From: Natronococcus sp. CG52
GTDB lineage: Archaea; Halobacteriota; Halobacteria; Halobacteriales; Natrialbaceae
Direction: 5' to 3'
DNA length: 64,000 nucleotides
NCBI RefSeq assembly: GCF_023913515.1
Contig: NZ_CP099393.1
Span: forward strand, 124,001 to 188,000
The first letter of the stretch is position 1, and each line of letters opens with the position of its first letter. Below are positions 1 through 9,331 of this stretch, piece after piece. The position numbers and the translations under genes were made by a program. Below the pieces are notes generated by a model that saw nothing but the letters and a program-made list of their open reading frames with translations, was not told where the DNA came from and ran no database searches.

Positions 1-28
1 AAGTATTATATCTGGGGGCACGGTATTA

Positions 29-1426
29 GTGGCTATGCCTGGGTTTGTGAACCGAACGGAGGAACTCTTACACCTTTACAAACTCTATGAGTCAGATAAG
101 GCGGAGTTGGCGGTGATTTTCGGGCGACGACGCCTCGGGAAAACCGAACTCGTCAAGCAGTCTCTCAAAGGATACGACGAGGCAATCCTCTATCAGGCGA
201 AGCAAAAAACGAGTGCGCTACAGCTCCAGCAGTTCGTCGAAGTCGCTTCGGACGTGTACCCGGGGATCAGGCGGATCCGCGAAGAGTGGGAGTCTATCCT
301 CGGATATCTCGCAGATCAGGATGCGATCGTCGTCCTCGACGAGTTTCCATATTTGGTTGAACAAGACGAAAGCCTCCCCTCGGTTTTGCAGGCGATGTTC
401 GACCACGAACTCGACGACTCCAGTGCTACGTTCGTCCTCGTCGGTTCGTCGATCAGCATGATGGAGGAAGCTGCACTGTTGCGAAATAGTCCACTCTACG
501 GTCGTTCGTCACTAAAACTAGATATCAGACAGCTTCCGTTCGATGCGGCGATGGAGTTCTTCTCCGAGAGCTACACCGCTGACGAGCAGGTGTTCACCTG
601 GGGAATCTTCGGTGGCGTTCCGTACTATCTCGAAGAAGTGGATCCAACGGGGAGCCTCGGAGAGAACATTCAACGGACGATCCTCTCTCGGCACGGGACG
701 CTACACGACGAACCAGACTACGTTCTCCGAATGGAACTTACGGAGCCGACGCGATACTTTTCGATTCTGGAAGCGATCGCAGGCGGAAGTACGAGTCGAA
801 ACGAGATTGCCGGAGCGACGGGTATCGATTACAATCAACTATCAAAATACTTGAATCAACTCTCCCGGTTGCGACTGGTCGAGCAACACGTTCCAATTAC
901 CGAACGAAAGGAGCGGACCAAGCGAAGCCGCTACCGTATCCGTGACCAGTTCTTCCGGTTCTGGTTTCACTTCGTCTACGGGAGCGGTGACAGATACGAG
1001 GATTTTGGCGACGAAGCGTACGAGACGCTCATCGAGCCGGAACTCGCGGACTTCATAAGCGACTCGTTCGAAGATCTCTGCGGTTCCGCTCTTCGAACGC
1101 TGTATCCTGAGTATACGATCACGGACGTCGGTCAATGGTGGTATCAGGAGCACGAGGTCGACGTCGTGGGTCTGACGAACGAGGACGCGCTGATCGCTGG
1201 AGAGTGCAAATTCCAGCGGTCACCGTTGGATTACGACGCGTTCTCGAAGCTTCAAACTCACGTAAACGAACTTCGATGGACGCCATCCGGAGGCGGAGAG
1301 CGGAGGCACGAATACGCGTTGTTCTCTCGAAGCGGCTTTACGCAGGCCGTAGAGGACGCTGCCGAGGAACGAGATAATCTGCAGTTGTTCACCGTCGACG
1401 ACGTCGTAACAGCGCTGAAATCATAA
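29..1426 (+). CDS. Archaeal AAA-type ATPase with C-terminal DUF234 domain
   Basis: A 465-residue protein of the archaeal ATPase family. The P-loop reads GRRRLGKTE at residues 32-40 and the Walker B strand reads IVVLDEFPYL at about 100-109. A winged-helix-like segment lies near residues 245-290 and a DUF234-type domain ends the protein. That domain carries a D and E-x-K pair (EVDVVGL followed by GECKF), as in PD-(D/E)XK nuclease folds. Family members are often near mobile DNA; their substrates are mostly unknown. The start is GTG at 29, with an ATG two codons later at 35 as the alternative. It is intact and transcribed away from the broken glycosylase downstream. The family call is firm; any cellular role is not visible. 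Confidence 0.85.
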   Translation: MAMPGFVNRTEELLHLYKLYESDKAELAVIFGRRRLGKTELVKQSLKGYDEAILYQAKQKTSALQLQQFVEVASDVYPGIRRIREEWESILGYLADQDAIVVLDEFPYLVEQDESLPSVLQAMFDHELDDSSATFVLVGSSISMMEEAALLRNSPLYGRSSLKLDIRQLPFDAAMEFFSESYTADEQVFTWGIFGGVPYYLEEVDPTGSLGENIQRTILSRHGTLHDEPDYVLRMELTEPTRYFSILEAIAGGSTSRNEIAGATGIDYNQLSKYLNQLSRLRLVEQHVPITERKERTKRSRYRIRDQFFRFWFHFVYGSGDRYEDFGDEAYETLIEPELADFISDSFEDLCGSALRTLYPEYTITDVGQWWYQEHEVDVVGLTNEDALIAGECKFQRSPLDYDAFSKLQTHVNELRWTPSGGGERRHEYALFSRSGFTQAVEDAAEERDNLQLFTVDDVVTALKS

Positions 1427-1621
1427 CTGCAGGTACCGTTGAATTAGCGCCTCTACGAGGCGATTGCCTCTCTAAATACCTTAGTCGGGGTTCCATTTTC
1501 GCTTTCTCGCTCCGCTTGTGCAGTGACTCTCGAGGATTCCGGTACTGAGTGCGTGATTGAGTCACACCGTATTCCAGAGACGGCTGACTTCCTAAGTACG
1601 ATAGGGGGACCAAGCAGCCGT

Positions 1622-1995
1622 ATGTGCGATAATGACGGCGACGAATTCGTCGATATCCTACTGGAGTGGTATGCTATTAATGGACGCCACGATCTCCCGT
1701 GGCGCGATCCGAACACCACTCCGTTTGAAGTCCTCGTCGCCGAGTATGCTCCAACAGACGTCCGTGGAACAAGTTCTCGGCGTCTACGAAGAGTTCGTGG
1801 AAAAGTACCGACGCCGGCGTCGCTTGTCAATGCGGGATCCGACGAGTTCGGTGAAGATCTCGAACCACTCGGCTTGCACAAGCGGACGGCGTGCATTGAA
1901 AGGGCATCCGAGCAGATTATCGGACAGCACGACGGTGAGATGCCGGACACGCTGGACGAACTTCTCGACCTGCACGGAGTCCTCTCTCGTGTAGG
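1622..1995 (+). pseudogene. HhH-GPD DNA glycosylase (MutY/Mig-like), frameshifted and truncated
   Basis: The N-terminal third of an adenine or mismatch glycosylase is readable: LPWRD..TPFEVLVAE, then LLQQTSVEQVLGVYEEFVEKY in the next frame, then PTPASLVNAG, ERASEQIIGQHDGEMP and LLDLHGV back in the first frame. Two compensating shifts near 1750 and 1800 break the frame. The text stops being recognisable after the helix-hairpin-helix motif, so the catalytic Asp region and the Fe-S cluster loop are missing. Family members excise mispaired bases and may accompany DNA methyltransferases, but none is nearby. It is a decayed fragment. Whether it was MutY or a Mig-type enzyme cannot be decided. Confidence 0.75.
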
Positions 1996-2457
1996 TCCCG
2001 CAGGGCTTGATTTCAAAGTCGAGTTCCAGATAGACGAGAGTTGAAGCGGCATGACAGACCTGTTTTGCTTCGGTTGTCTTGACCATAGACGCCCTCATCA
2101 GCAGTGCTGTGAATTAGGTTCGGCGTCTACTGTTTCCGGCGAGGAGGTTGTCACCCTCCGAAACTGTGGTATTGGTAGCTCAGACCAGAAGTTGAGGCTG
2201 CGTTGGCCAATGCATATGGGAGTAGCATTTGCCTCGTCATACTCACTCACCTACGCGGATAAGATGATTCCCCTCCGTGGCGGCGGACTTTCGCCGCAGG
2301 ATACTCGCTAACCCAGCGTCCCTCTCCGTTTTTGTCTCTGGCCAGTCTCGCCTGTAACTCCACAACTATCAATCGCTATAGAGAACACTCCTATGGACAA
2401 CCCAACCGTATTGGAGGCCTGTACCTCCCCCCGAGTGGATCTTGTGGTGAATTACCT
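1996..2457 (+). other. Intergenic or decayed spacer
   Basis: About 460 bases between the glycosylase remnant and the cystathionine-synthase-like gene. Short open frames exist on both strands but none resembles a known family. The missing 3' part of the glycosylase gene is not found here. I see no clear promoter, RNA gene or repeat. Confidence 0.4.
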
Positions 2458-3641
2458 ATGACACAACACGATGACCGGTCCAATGAGAACCAATTCGCAA
2501 CCATCGCCGTCGGCGCTGCTGAGACCAAGACGCGCCCCCATGGAGGTGGAACGAGCGACGTCGTACCGCCAATCCACCTCTCGACCACGTTCGAGTGGGG
2601 CAGCGGGGACAAGGCCAACGAACACGACTACTCACGTGAGAGCAACCCGACGCGGGTGGCCCTCGAAGAGCAGTTAGCTCGCCTCGAAGGCGGCGAGCAT
2701 GCGTTGGCGTTCGCCTCGGGGATGGCCGCTATTTCGACGACGATGCTGTCGCTGGTCCCGCCGGGGGGCACCTCGTCTCCTCAGACTCTATCTATAGCGG
2801 CACCGAAAAACTGCTCACGGAACTCGCTGCCGGACACCTCAACGTCGACGTGGACTTCGTTGATGCCCGTGAACCCGAAAACGTTGCGACTGCAGTCGAT
2901 TCAGAAACCGACTTAATTTGGGCAGAGACGCCGACCAACCCGCTGATGCGGCTGTGCGACATTCAGGCGATCGTCGACATCGCTGACGACCACGGTATCC
3001 CGTTCGGAGTTGACGGTACCTTTGCGAGTCCGTACTTCCAAGCACCGCTCGATCTGGGTGCCGACATTGTCGTCCACAGCACCACTAAGTACCTCAACGG
3101 GCATTCCGACTCGATCGGCGGTGCCGTCATTACCAACGACGAAGGGGTCTTTGAGCAGTTGGCGTTCGCGCAGCGGGTCGGACTTGGGAATATGCTGTCG
3201 CCGTTTGACTGCTATCTGGTTGCGCGAGGGATGAAGACGTTGCCGGCGCGGATGGAACACCACGAGACGAACGCGATGGCGGTTTCGCAGTTCCTCGAGA
3301 GCCACGATCGGGTGGCACGTGTCTATTATCCGGGTCTGGAGAGTCACCCGCAACACGACCTTGCGAGTAAGCAGATGTCGGGGTATAGTGGAATGTTGTC
3401 GTTCGAGTTTGACGGTACGCTGGTTGAACTTGAAGCGTTCGTTAAGGGGCTTGAGGTGTTTACGCCGGGGGCGAGCCTTGGTGGGGTTGAGAGTTTGGTC
3501 GAGGTGCCGTCGTTGATGATTCCCGACGATATTGGCCATGGGGAGGCGACGGCGGAGATTCCCGAGACGCTGGTCCGAGTGTCGGTTGGTCTCGAAGACG
3601 CTGATGACCTCTGCGAGGATTTCCGGATGGCGCTGCCATAG
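2458..3641 (+). pseudogene. Cystathionine gamma-synthase/lyase family PLP enzyme, single frameshift
   Basis: This is a trans-sulfuration PLP enzyme acting on O-acyl-homoserine or cystathionine. The N-terminal part starts MTQHDDRSNENQ and includes PPIHLSTTF, YSRESNPT and FASGMAA. The C-terminal part includes ETPTNP, the PLP-lysine segment HSTTKYLNGH and the terminal strands. The frame changes at the run of six G at 2763-2768: after PPGG the expected continuation HLVSSDSIYSGTEKLL is found one frame over. One base is missing there. Everything else looks like an intact gene of about 395 residues, so this is either a recent mutation or a homopolymer sequencing error. Coding quality on both sides is good. 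Confidence 0.85.
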
Positions 3642-3780
3642 GCGCGCGTTCCCCTCCTCTGATCTCAGGTTCGATTCAGATTTTCTTCTGGAGTACGTTG
3701 TCTGTTAGCCCGTCGTAATAACCTACTCAAAACCAAGACATAAAGAAGGTTATTTACTACTAAACTGGGATTGTGTGAGC

Positions 3781-4272
3781 ATGAATTGGGTCGGAACTGC
3801 TGAGCGCATCTTCACTGCTCCTGACGCGGGCGTCGAAATGACCGAACGCGGTGAAGTTGAGGCCGTTGCTGAAGCTGGTCTTCGTGGTGACAGATATTTC
3901 CGTGAGATCGAAACAGGGACCTTCGTCAAGTGGGAGGCTGACGAAGAACGCCCGGATGGCTACGATCTAACGCTCATTGAGCGTGAAGCCATCCACGCGA
4001 TCGAGCGCGAGGCGGAGATCAAACTCGATTCTGGCGAACACAGGCGGAATATCGTCACCCAGAATGCCGCGCTCAACCATCTCGTTGGCAAGCGATTCCG
4101 TGTCGGTGACGCCGTCTGTCGCGGGGATCGACTGTGTGAGCCGTGTGGGTATCTTCAGCGTATCACGGGGGAAGAGGTCTTAGACGCATTGGCTCATCGG
4201 GGTGGGCTTCGAGCGGACATCCTCGAAAGCGGGACTATTCGGCCCGGTGATGAAATCGAACCGCTCGATTAG
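3781..4272 (+). CDS. MOSC domain-containing protein
   Basis: A 163-residue single-domain MOSC protein. Recognisable elements are EAGLRGDRYF near the N-terminus, the central RRNIVTQNAALNHLVGKRF segment, and GDRLCEPCGYL with its cysteines, followed by GLRADILESGTIRPGD. MOSC domains occur in molybdenum-cofactor sulfurases and in proteins handling oxidised or N-hydroxylated substrates; the exact substrate is unknown. A TTATTTACTAC box at 3750-3760 sits about 27 nt before ATG 3781 and supports a leaderless transcript starting there. A GTG two codons upstream at 3775 is the alternative. No operon partner is seen. Confidence 0.88.
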   Translation: MNWVGTAERIFTAPDAGVEMTERGEVEAVAEAGLRGDRYFREIETGTFVKWEADEERPDGYDLTLIEREAIHAIEREAEIKLDSGEHRRNIVTQNAALNHLVGKRFRVGDAVCRGDRLCEPCGYLQRITGEEVLDALAHRGGLRADILESGTIRPGDEIEPLD

Positions 4273-4435
4273 CTAAGGCACAGACTCGGCATCGAAAGAG
4301 CCGATTCACACGCCCACTCACCTGAGACTGTTTCGCCACCGGATGTGCGAAACGAGCGTTAGCGGCCTGCTGAATACTTCCTCTATACTGATCAGTTAGA
4401 CGGATTTTTGAACGTATCGCAGCCAGCATCTCGTA

Positions 4436-5521
4436 GTGGCCTCGACATGTGAGTCTCGACGGACTGTCTTTCGACGGATCGCACAACGGTCGTACGTAGA
4501 GTGGCCAGCATATGATTCGACACCGCTGTACGATCGAACCTCGCTTGGAGGATTGAAAGAAGATGTTCGCGTCGTTTCGAAACCGTGGTTCACTCATGAC
4601 GAGCACAACTCGGTCGATCAGTTCGTTTGCTCGCTCCCATTGGCATACTTCTGCTTCGATCCTCACGACTGTTATACGGGCTCGACACAGTATGAGATGG
4701 ACACGCTCTTTCGGGTATTCGTCCTGAAGGATCTCCACGGGTGGGACCACGAGACAGCACTCGTTGAGTATCTTAATCGCCACCCAGATCTCTGCGAGCG
4801 ATTGGGTCTGGAGACGATTCCGAACCAGTCGACGTTGTGGCGCAGCTGGCACAACCGATTCACTGCAGACCTTCGCGAGACAATCGAGACAGCTGCACGA
4901 ACTATCCTCATCAAAGCCCAGAACGCAGGCATCTCAATTCCGCGTGACCCGGACCGAAAGCTCCCTCGCCGTGATTGCGACACTGAAGAACCGGATCTAG
5001 ACAACCAGACCGTGCTGGAACAGACGGAGAAGATCACAAATCACGTCAGACGTCTCGTCTACCCCGCCTTCTCTCTTGACCGGGGAGAGGGGTGTGAAAT
5101 CCACGAGAATCCCTACTGGGACTTACAGACCTACCTCGGACTTCAAGAGAATCTAGCTGCCAACGAAGGGGCTCGCAGCTTCACCTACGAGTCGACTCGT
5201 GAGCGGATGCCGTTAGGTCACGCTCATCGCGAACATATTCGAACTCTCTCGATACCGGAGATTCGAGCAATGTACCGGCAAGCAGTGAGGAGGCTCTTAG
5301 ACGAGGTTGCGGACACAGAGGAGTTCTTTCGAGCTGGTATCGTCGCTATCGACATCACCGAAGATGCTCCGTTCACAGGGGACAGAGCGGGCCACGAGGA
5401 CGAAATCATTGGGACGAAGGTGCTTCGTAGGATCGCTAGCCGAGGCTTGATTTCGCTGTGTTCACTAATTCAGCCGCCAGTAAGAAACCGAGACACGGCG
5501 GTCGATCCTACGGATATCTAA
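4436..5521 (+). pseudogene. Haloarchaeal IS transposase, 3' truncated
   Basis: The first 330 or so residues resemble a haloarchaeal DDE transposase. An N-terminal DUF772-like stretch (LFRVFVLKDLHGWDHETALVEYL) is followed by a helical DNA-binding segment (STLWRSWHNRF) and the first catalytic aspartate (VAIDITEDAPF). After GHEDEIIGTK, near 5420, the frame runs into about 30 unrelated residues and stops beside the left end of IS6 copy 1. The second Asp and the Glu of the catalytic triad are lost. The family is not assigned. The loss fits an adjacent deletion by the neighbouring IS6 element. Confidence 0.75.
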
Positions 5522-5539
5522 CCATTCGGCGAAGATTAT

Positions 5540-6235
5540 GGTCGTATTTAGTTTGTAGCACTGTGCCAGACGGCGAAGGCTTGGAGCCACGATTCTGCGG
5601 TCGTTGGTCTCGCGTGGCTGAAACAGTTTGAGAAGGAAGAGGTTCGGCGTTTTACCTCCCGAAAGATACGTTCAACAGCGTTCCGATTTCCGTATTTCTC
5701 GTATCGAAATCGGAGCCCACGTCACCGGAGTGCTGTCTGAAGAGGGTGTGCTCCATCGACGAGAAACACGGTGTCGGAGAGATCATGTTTCTCAGCTAGT
5801 TCCCGCAGAAAGATCTCTGTCAAAGCGGTCGTGGTTGTCGAAAATAGCCGTATATGGAGCAATTCGTTCGTTTCGGGATTGACCGCAGCGTACAGCCAGT
5901 ACTGCTGATCGTCGATCCGAATCACGGTCTCGTCGAGCGCGACGTGATTCGGAGAGACCCTATCAGTCGGCTGTAGATCGCACTTGTGCACCCAGTCGTG
6001 GACTGCTTTCCGTGATCGTTCGACACCGAACTTCTCTAATTCTCGAACGATATTTGAAAGCGAGAGGACAGCCAGATGGAGTCGAATACCGAGCTCCATC
6101 AGCTGACGCGGTGTCCGCTCTCGCTCCACAAAACTCAAATCGATCCAGTCGCTACACCCGCTGAGGCGGTCGATTTTTGGCATTGACACCATGAAATCGT
6201 GCCGCCTCACCTTTCACGCTTAACTAAACACCGCC
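5540..6235 (-). mobile_element. IS6-family insertion sequence, copy 1
   Basis: A 696-bp element bounded by GGTCGTATTTAGTT at 5540 and, on the other strand, GGCGGTGTTTAGTT ending at 6235. These are the terminal inverted repeats shared with copy 2 at 42388-43083, which is exactly the same length. The flanks (AAGATTAT on the left, CCGGCGGC on the right) do not match, so there is no target duplication. Both flanks border truncated or unrelated sequence, which suggests a deletion or rearrangement after insertion. Confidence 0.88.
5548..6210 (-). pseudogene. IS6-family transposase, nonsense mutation
   Basis: A homologue of the intact 220-residue transposase of copy 2. It opens MRRHDFMVSMPKIDRL and has the DDE core with first Asp in HVALDETVIR and second in FLVDGA. 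A CGA to TGA change at 5722-5724 stops translation after LQTALR, removing about 58 residues that include the catalytic Glu region (HGNRNAVERIFREVKRR in copy 2). Downstream bases remain nearly identical to copy 2. The copy is therefore non-autonomous but could be moved in trans by copy 2. Confidence 0.9.
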
Positions 6236-6263
6236 CCGGCGGCCCGCGTCCTGGTGCTGTCGA

Positions 6264-6629
6264 CTACGCGTTGATGTTCCCCTTCGAGTCCCAGATTTCG
6301 GTGAGGAGGTCGACGAACAGCGCCGTTCGCTTCGGATAGCCGTCGCCGGTCGTCTTGTCGAGCGGACAATTCTCGAGGTTCGTGACAAGATCACAGGTGT
6401 GGGGCATTTCCCCCACGACCTCGCGAACGTCAAAAGAGATCCTGTTGTTGCTGTCCGTCTTCACCCATGCGACTGCACTCTGTTGATCTGTGTATTCAAT
6501 GGTGTACGTCTCTCCGCCGGCTAATTCGACGATGCTCTCCATGTGCCCAACTTCAAGGCAGTGGCCCTCGCGTTCCAGGTAGAGTGTCTCGTCCTCAATC
6601 CGGGGTTCGTATCGTGGGTGGTCCGTCAT
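6264..6629 (-). CDS. Conserved haloarchaeal hypothetical protein
   Basis: A 121-residue acidic protein starting MTDHPRYEPRIEDETLYLE and ending EIWDSKGNINA. It is soluble, with no signal peptide, membrane helix or known catalytic motif. The composition and the EYTDQQSAVAWVKT and VREVVGEMPHTC stretches look like a small conserved haloarchaeal family that I recognise only as hypothetical. Its end lies 28 bases from the border of IS6 copy 1. The gene looks intact; its function is unknown. Confidence 0.6.
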   Translation of the reverse strand: MTDHPRYEPRIEDETLYLEREGHCLEVGHMESIVELAGGETYTIEYTDQQSAVAWVKTDSNNRISFDVREVVGEMPHTCDLVTNLENCPLDKTTGDGYPKRTALFVDLLTEIWDSKGNINA

Positions 6630-6652
6630 CGTGTGTTAACTAAAGGCGCAGT

Positions 6653-6985
6653 TCACGCAGGGATAAATGATGTGTTCTTTTCTGCCCCGCTGTTCAGTGC
6701 GGAACACGAGCCGACCGCAAGGTCGCCGTCGTTCGTCTTGGCAACTGCACGGTACTCATAGTACCGCCTGCTCATGAGTTCGTCGAGGCGAACCGGGAAC
6801 GTTCCCGGTTCCTCGAGGATTCGAGCGGCGGTCGCCGATGTCGCGGCTGGTGAGGGCTTCATTCCCACGAGGTCGCGCAGTTCCGCAGTACAGAGCGTGC
6901 CGATGTTGTGGGTCGTGACCAGGAGCCCGATGAACACTTCGTCGCTCAACTCGATCTGATCCGCGTCGACACAAACCGGGAGACA
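6653..6985 (-). pseudogene. Remnant of secreted polysaccharide-active protein (concanavalin-like end plus FN3-like domain)
   Basis: The minus strand reads DADQIELSDEVFIGLLVTTHN..CTAELRDL, which resembles the last strand of DUF1349/LamG-like domains of haloarchaeal secreted proteins. It is followed by LEEPGTFPVRLDELMSRRYYEYRAVAKTNDGD, a typical end of an FN3-like repeat. No start codon, signal peptide or catalytic domain is attached, so only the C-terminal tail of a larger protein remains. The same kind of FN3-like domain begins the pectate lyase remnant at 10.4 kb. The two may be parts of one former locus. Confidence 0.5.
6790..6811. repeat. 22-bp perfect palindrome
   Basis: Bases 6790-6811 read the same on both strands, with arms GAACCGGGAAC and GTTCCCGGTTC. 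It lies inside the degenerate FN3-like remnant, downstream of the IclR gene. It could be a protein-binding site, a hairpin, or codon chance in G+C-rich sequence. Confidence 0.5.
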
Positions 6986-7031
6986 GCATTGAACGCACGT
7001 GCGGGGACCTCGAGGTTGCCCGCGTTCGAAC

Positions 7032-7805
7032 TTACGAGAACTTGGTGTTGAGTTCGATCACGTTCGCGGCTCGCTGGACGCTCTCGGCGAGTTCACCGTG
7101 GAGGTAGTCGTCCGTGATCCGGCTGGCCGGTCCCGTAATACTGATCGCACCGAGGACGGTCTGTTCGTTCCTGACGGGCGCGGCAATACAGCGAAGCCCC
7201 TTAATATTCTCCTCGTCGTCGATCCCGTACCCTCGTTCGGCGGTTGTCTCGAGCTCCTTGAAGAGGGTGTCGGGATCCGTAATCGTTTTCGGCGTCTTTG
7301 GCGTAAACGAGGCGTTGCTGACGATCTCTTCCCGTCGTTCTGCGGGGAGAAACGCGAGGATGGACTTCCCGAGAGAAGTCGAGTACATCGGCTGCTTTCT
7401 ACCGGCGCGCGAGACCGTCTCGACCGCTCGATTTCCTCGCGCCTTGTAGAGGTAGGAAACCTGGCCGTGTTCCTCCAGACCGAACTGGACAATCTCGCCG
7501 GTTTCGTCCGCCAGTTCGTCGACCTCGTCGACGATCACGTCGTAGTTGACGACCTGTTCGCGCACGTCGTTTGCCATGTCCAGTACCTGAAGGCTCAGCC
7601 GATAGCCGTCCCCGTCGTGGACGATGATCTCTTGGCTCTCGAGCGTCTGGAGGTGACTGTGGATCGTACTCTTCGAGTGGCCGAGTTCGTCGGCGAGTTC
7701 GGTTACGTTGGGCCGATGGTTCTTTCGAATGGCATCGAGAACCGTGAATGAAATCTCGACTGATTGGATCCTGCGTCCGGTGCGTTTGTTGGGAGCGTTT
7801 GCCAT
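7032..7805 (-). CDS. IclR-family transcriptional regulator (first copy)
   Basis: A 257-residue IclR protein from MANAPNKRTGRRIQSVE. An N-terminal winged helix-turn-helix (VTELADELGHSKSTIHSHLQTLESQEII) is followed by an effector-binding domain with YSTSLGKSILAFLP and GLRCIAAPV, both family signatures. The start at 7805 is preferred; an upstream in-frame ATG at 7832 would place the start close to the palindrome at 7839-7855. Members in haloarchaea control sugar catabolism, XacR of Haloferax being one. The adjacent uronate/pentose genes and the palindrome 34 bases upstream make a local and possibly autoregulatory role plausible. Whether it activates or represses is not visible. Confidence 0.9.
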   Translation of the reverse strand: MANAPNKRTGRRIQSVEISFTVLDAIRKNHRPNVTELADELGHSKSTIHSHLQTLESQEIIVHDGDGYRLSLQVLDMANDVREQVVNYDVIVDEVDELADETGEIVQFGLEEHGQVSYLYKARGNRAVETVSRAGRKQPMYSTSLGKSILAFLPAERREEIVSNASFTPKTPKTITDPDTLFKELETTAERGYGIDDEENIKGLRCIAAPVRNEQTVLGAISITGPASRITDDYLHGELAESVQRAANVIELNTKFS

Positions 7806-7838
7806 ACCACGTACAGTATTTTTCAGGCACATAAAATT

Positions 7839-7855
7839 GTTCCCTTGAGCGGAAC
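7839..7855. promoter_or_regulatory. Candidate IclR operator, site 1
   Basis: GTTCCCTTGAGCGGAAC is an inverted repeat with arms GTTCC and GGAAC separated by 7 bases, 33 bases upstream of the IclR start at 7805. Related 17-mers occur at 18891, 21229 and 40313. The position fits autoregulation. Assignment to this regulator is inference from family and location. Confidence 0.55.
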
Positions 7856-8479
7856 TAGTGGCAACGGTATCCGTCGGCGAGTGGCCCGCTCTGATCGTTC
7901 AAACGGTAGTGACGATCATTGACGCTTCGCGTACGTCGGGGGTGTGGTGCTTATTCACAGCAGAAACATGACCTGAAAACCGTGATTGTGAATCTCACTG
8001 AGTGCTCTACCGCAACCGGGTTTGGCATTACCCATATACGAACGCACCTAGAGCTCGAATTACGGAGTATTGGGCCTTGAGAGTGAATATCTGGAATCCG
8101 TCTTTCCACCCACTAGCTAATATCAACAGGTTTTTATACTCATATTCGTGTAATAAATCGTATCGTAACTATACAACCATACCTTTGTAAAATTCGGCGA
8201 GGGGGAACCAGTCGGCGACGAGAGGCCGATAAACGCTCGCAGTGAGTCGGCCGGCTACCAAGGTCGATGGCTATCAATATAATCATGATCTTTTCGACAC
8301 GTACCTGAGGTTGGATCGAAGGCTCGGTCCGCCGTTCAGCACCGACCTATTCCGATAGCCGTCGAGAACGCGAGAATCGAAGCTAGTCGGCTGCGTATCG
8401 GCGGCAAAAAGTGAACGGTCAGCAGCGCATTGCACTTCCGATTCGGCGCGGTCGGCGGGACCAACCTCACACCCGAGAG
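7856..8479. other. Spacer upstream of the IclR gene
   Basis: About 620 bases with an A+T-rich stretch near 8100-8190 that contains several TTTATA- and ATAAAT-like words. The minus strand from about 8336 to 8500 may hold the decayed C-terminal tail of pectate lyase remnant 1. No convincing gene or RNA is seen. Confidence 0.35.
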
Positions 8480-9236
8480 AACGGCGTCGGAAGCGTCCTG
8501 TCCCATAACGACCTTCGGTCCGTCGGGCCACAGCGGCTGCTCATTAGCCATCGTGATCATGCTCCCGGTTCCGGTCACCGGCATCAATTCCAGGTCGATC
8601 TCGTTGTACTCAATGTAGGCCGCCACCGGTCCCTACGCGTTAATGTAGATCGTACTGCTGACGGCTCGTCGATGGCGTACGCAGTCCCGAACGGTAATCG
8701 CCTCTGACAATTGCAGTGTTCGTTTCGTCGTCGCTGTGTTCGAGCGCGCGTTCGAAGTCGTACTCCGCGTCGTTCGCCACGACCGAACCCGAGCCGCTCT
8801 TGAGTCGCGGGTGTCGTCCGACTATACTCGTCCAGAAGTTCGCTGCAATGGTCACCTCTTTGCTGTAATCCATCACCGACGTGCCATAGGAATGGGTTCC
8901 CTTCGAGTGAGTCGAATCGTCGAGACGCTCCGCGATGAAGTTGTTACATGCATGATATCGATTTCTCGGGACCGCTGTTGGTCGAGATGCTCTTGTCGGT
9001 CCCTGACTCACCTACCAGTGCTTGAAAATGACGTTCGAACCGTTGTCGTTGCCCAGACTGTCGACCGGCGCTCGAATCTCGTCACCGGGTTGGGCACGGA
9101 GGTGCTGGAAGATCACGTCGTCGGCGTCAACGCCGATTGCGCCCCTGATGACCATAATCTCCGCAGTAGTCCCACTGTTGGGTATATTCAGCGTGTGCGT
9201 GTTGACGTCGTAGTCGGGATAGCCGCCGACCTCCAT
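8480..9236 (-). pseudogene. Pectate lyase (PL1-like) remnant 1
   Basis: Three frames together resemble a polysaccharide lyase family 1 beta-helix. From the 5' side, VIRGAIGVDADDVIFQHLRAQPGDEI is the early beta-helix signature, followed by HSYGTSVMDYSKEVTIAANFW and SIVGRHPRLKSGSGSVVANDAEYDFERALEHSDD from the central coils. A short tail near EPLWPDG lies around 8530. Frameshifts near 9010 and 8650 and missing segments disrupt the gene, and no signal peptide remains. Such enzymes cleave polygalacturonate by beta-elimination outside the cell. The match rests on the repeated N-x-V-V-N and R-x-P-R-L-K patterns. Confidence 0.65.
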
Positions 9237-9331
9237 TTAACTGTCGATCCACTCTCCCTCTCGCTCGAGGATATCATGCACAATTGGCTCCTCGTAGTCG
9301 GTTCAGTCGGCTGGCCTGGCACCGGCGTTCG

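Noticed and set aside
1453-2052. Minus-strand frame of 199 codons
   Set aside because: It overlaps the readable glycosylase remnant on the plus strand and is Ser/Arg-rich antisense text.
8002-8190. 62-codon frame in the A+T-rich spacer
   Set aside because: The composition (Tyr/Asn/Arg-rich) is unlike haloarchaeal proteins and no motif is present.
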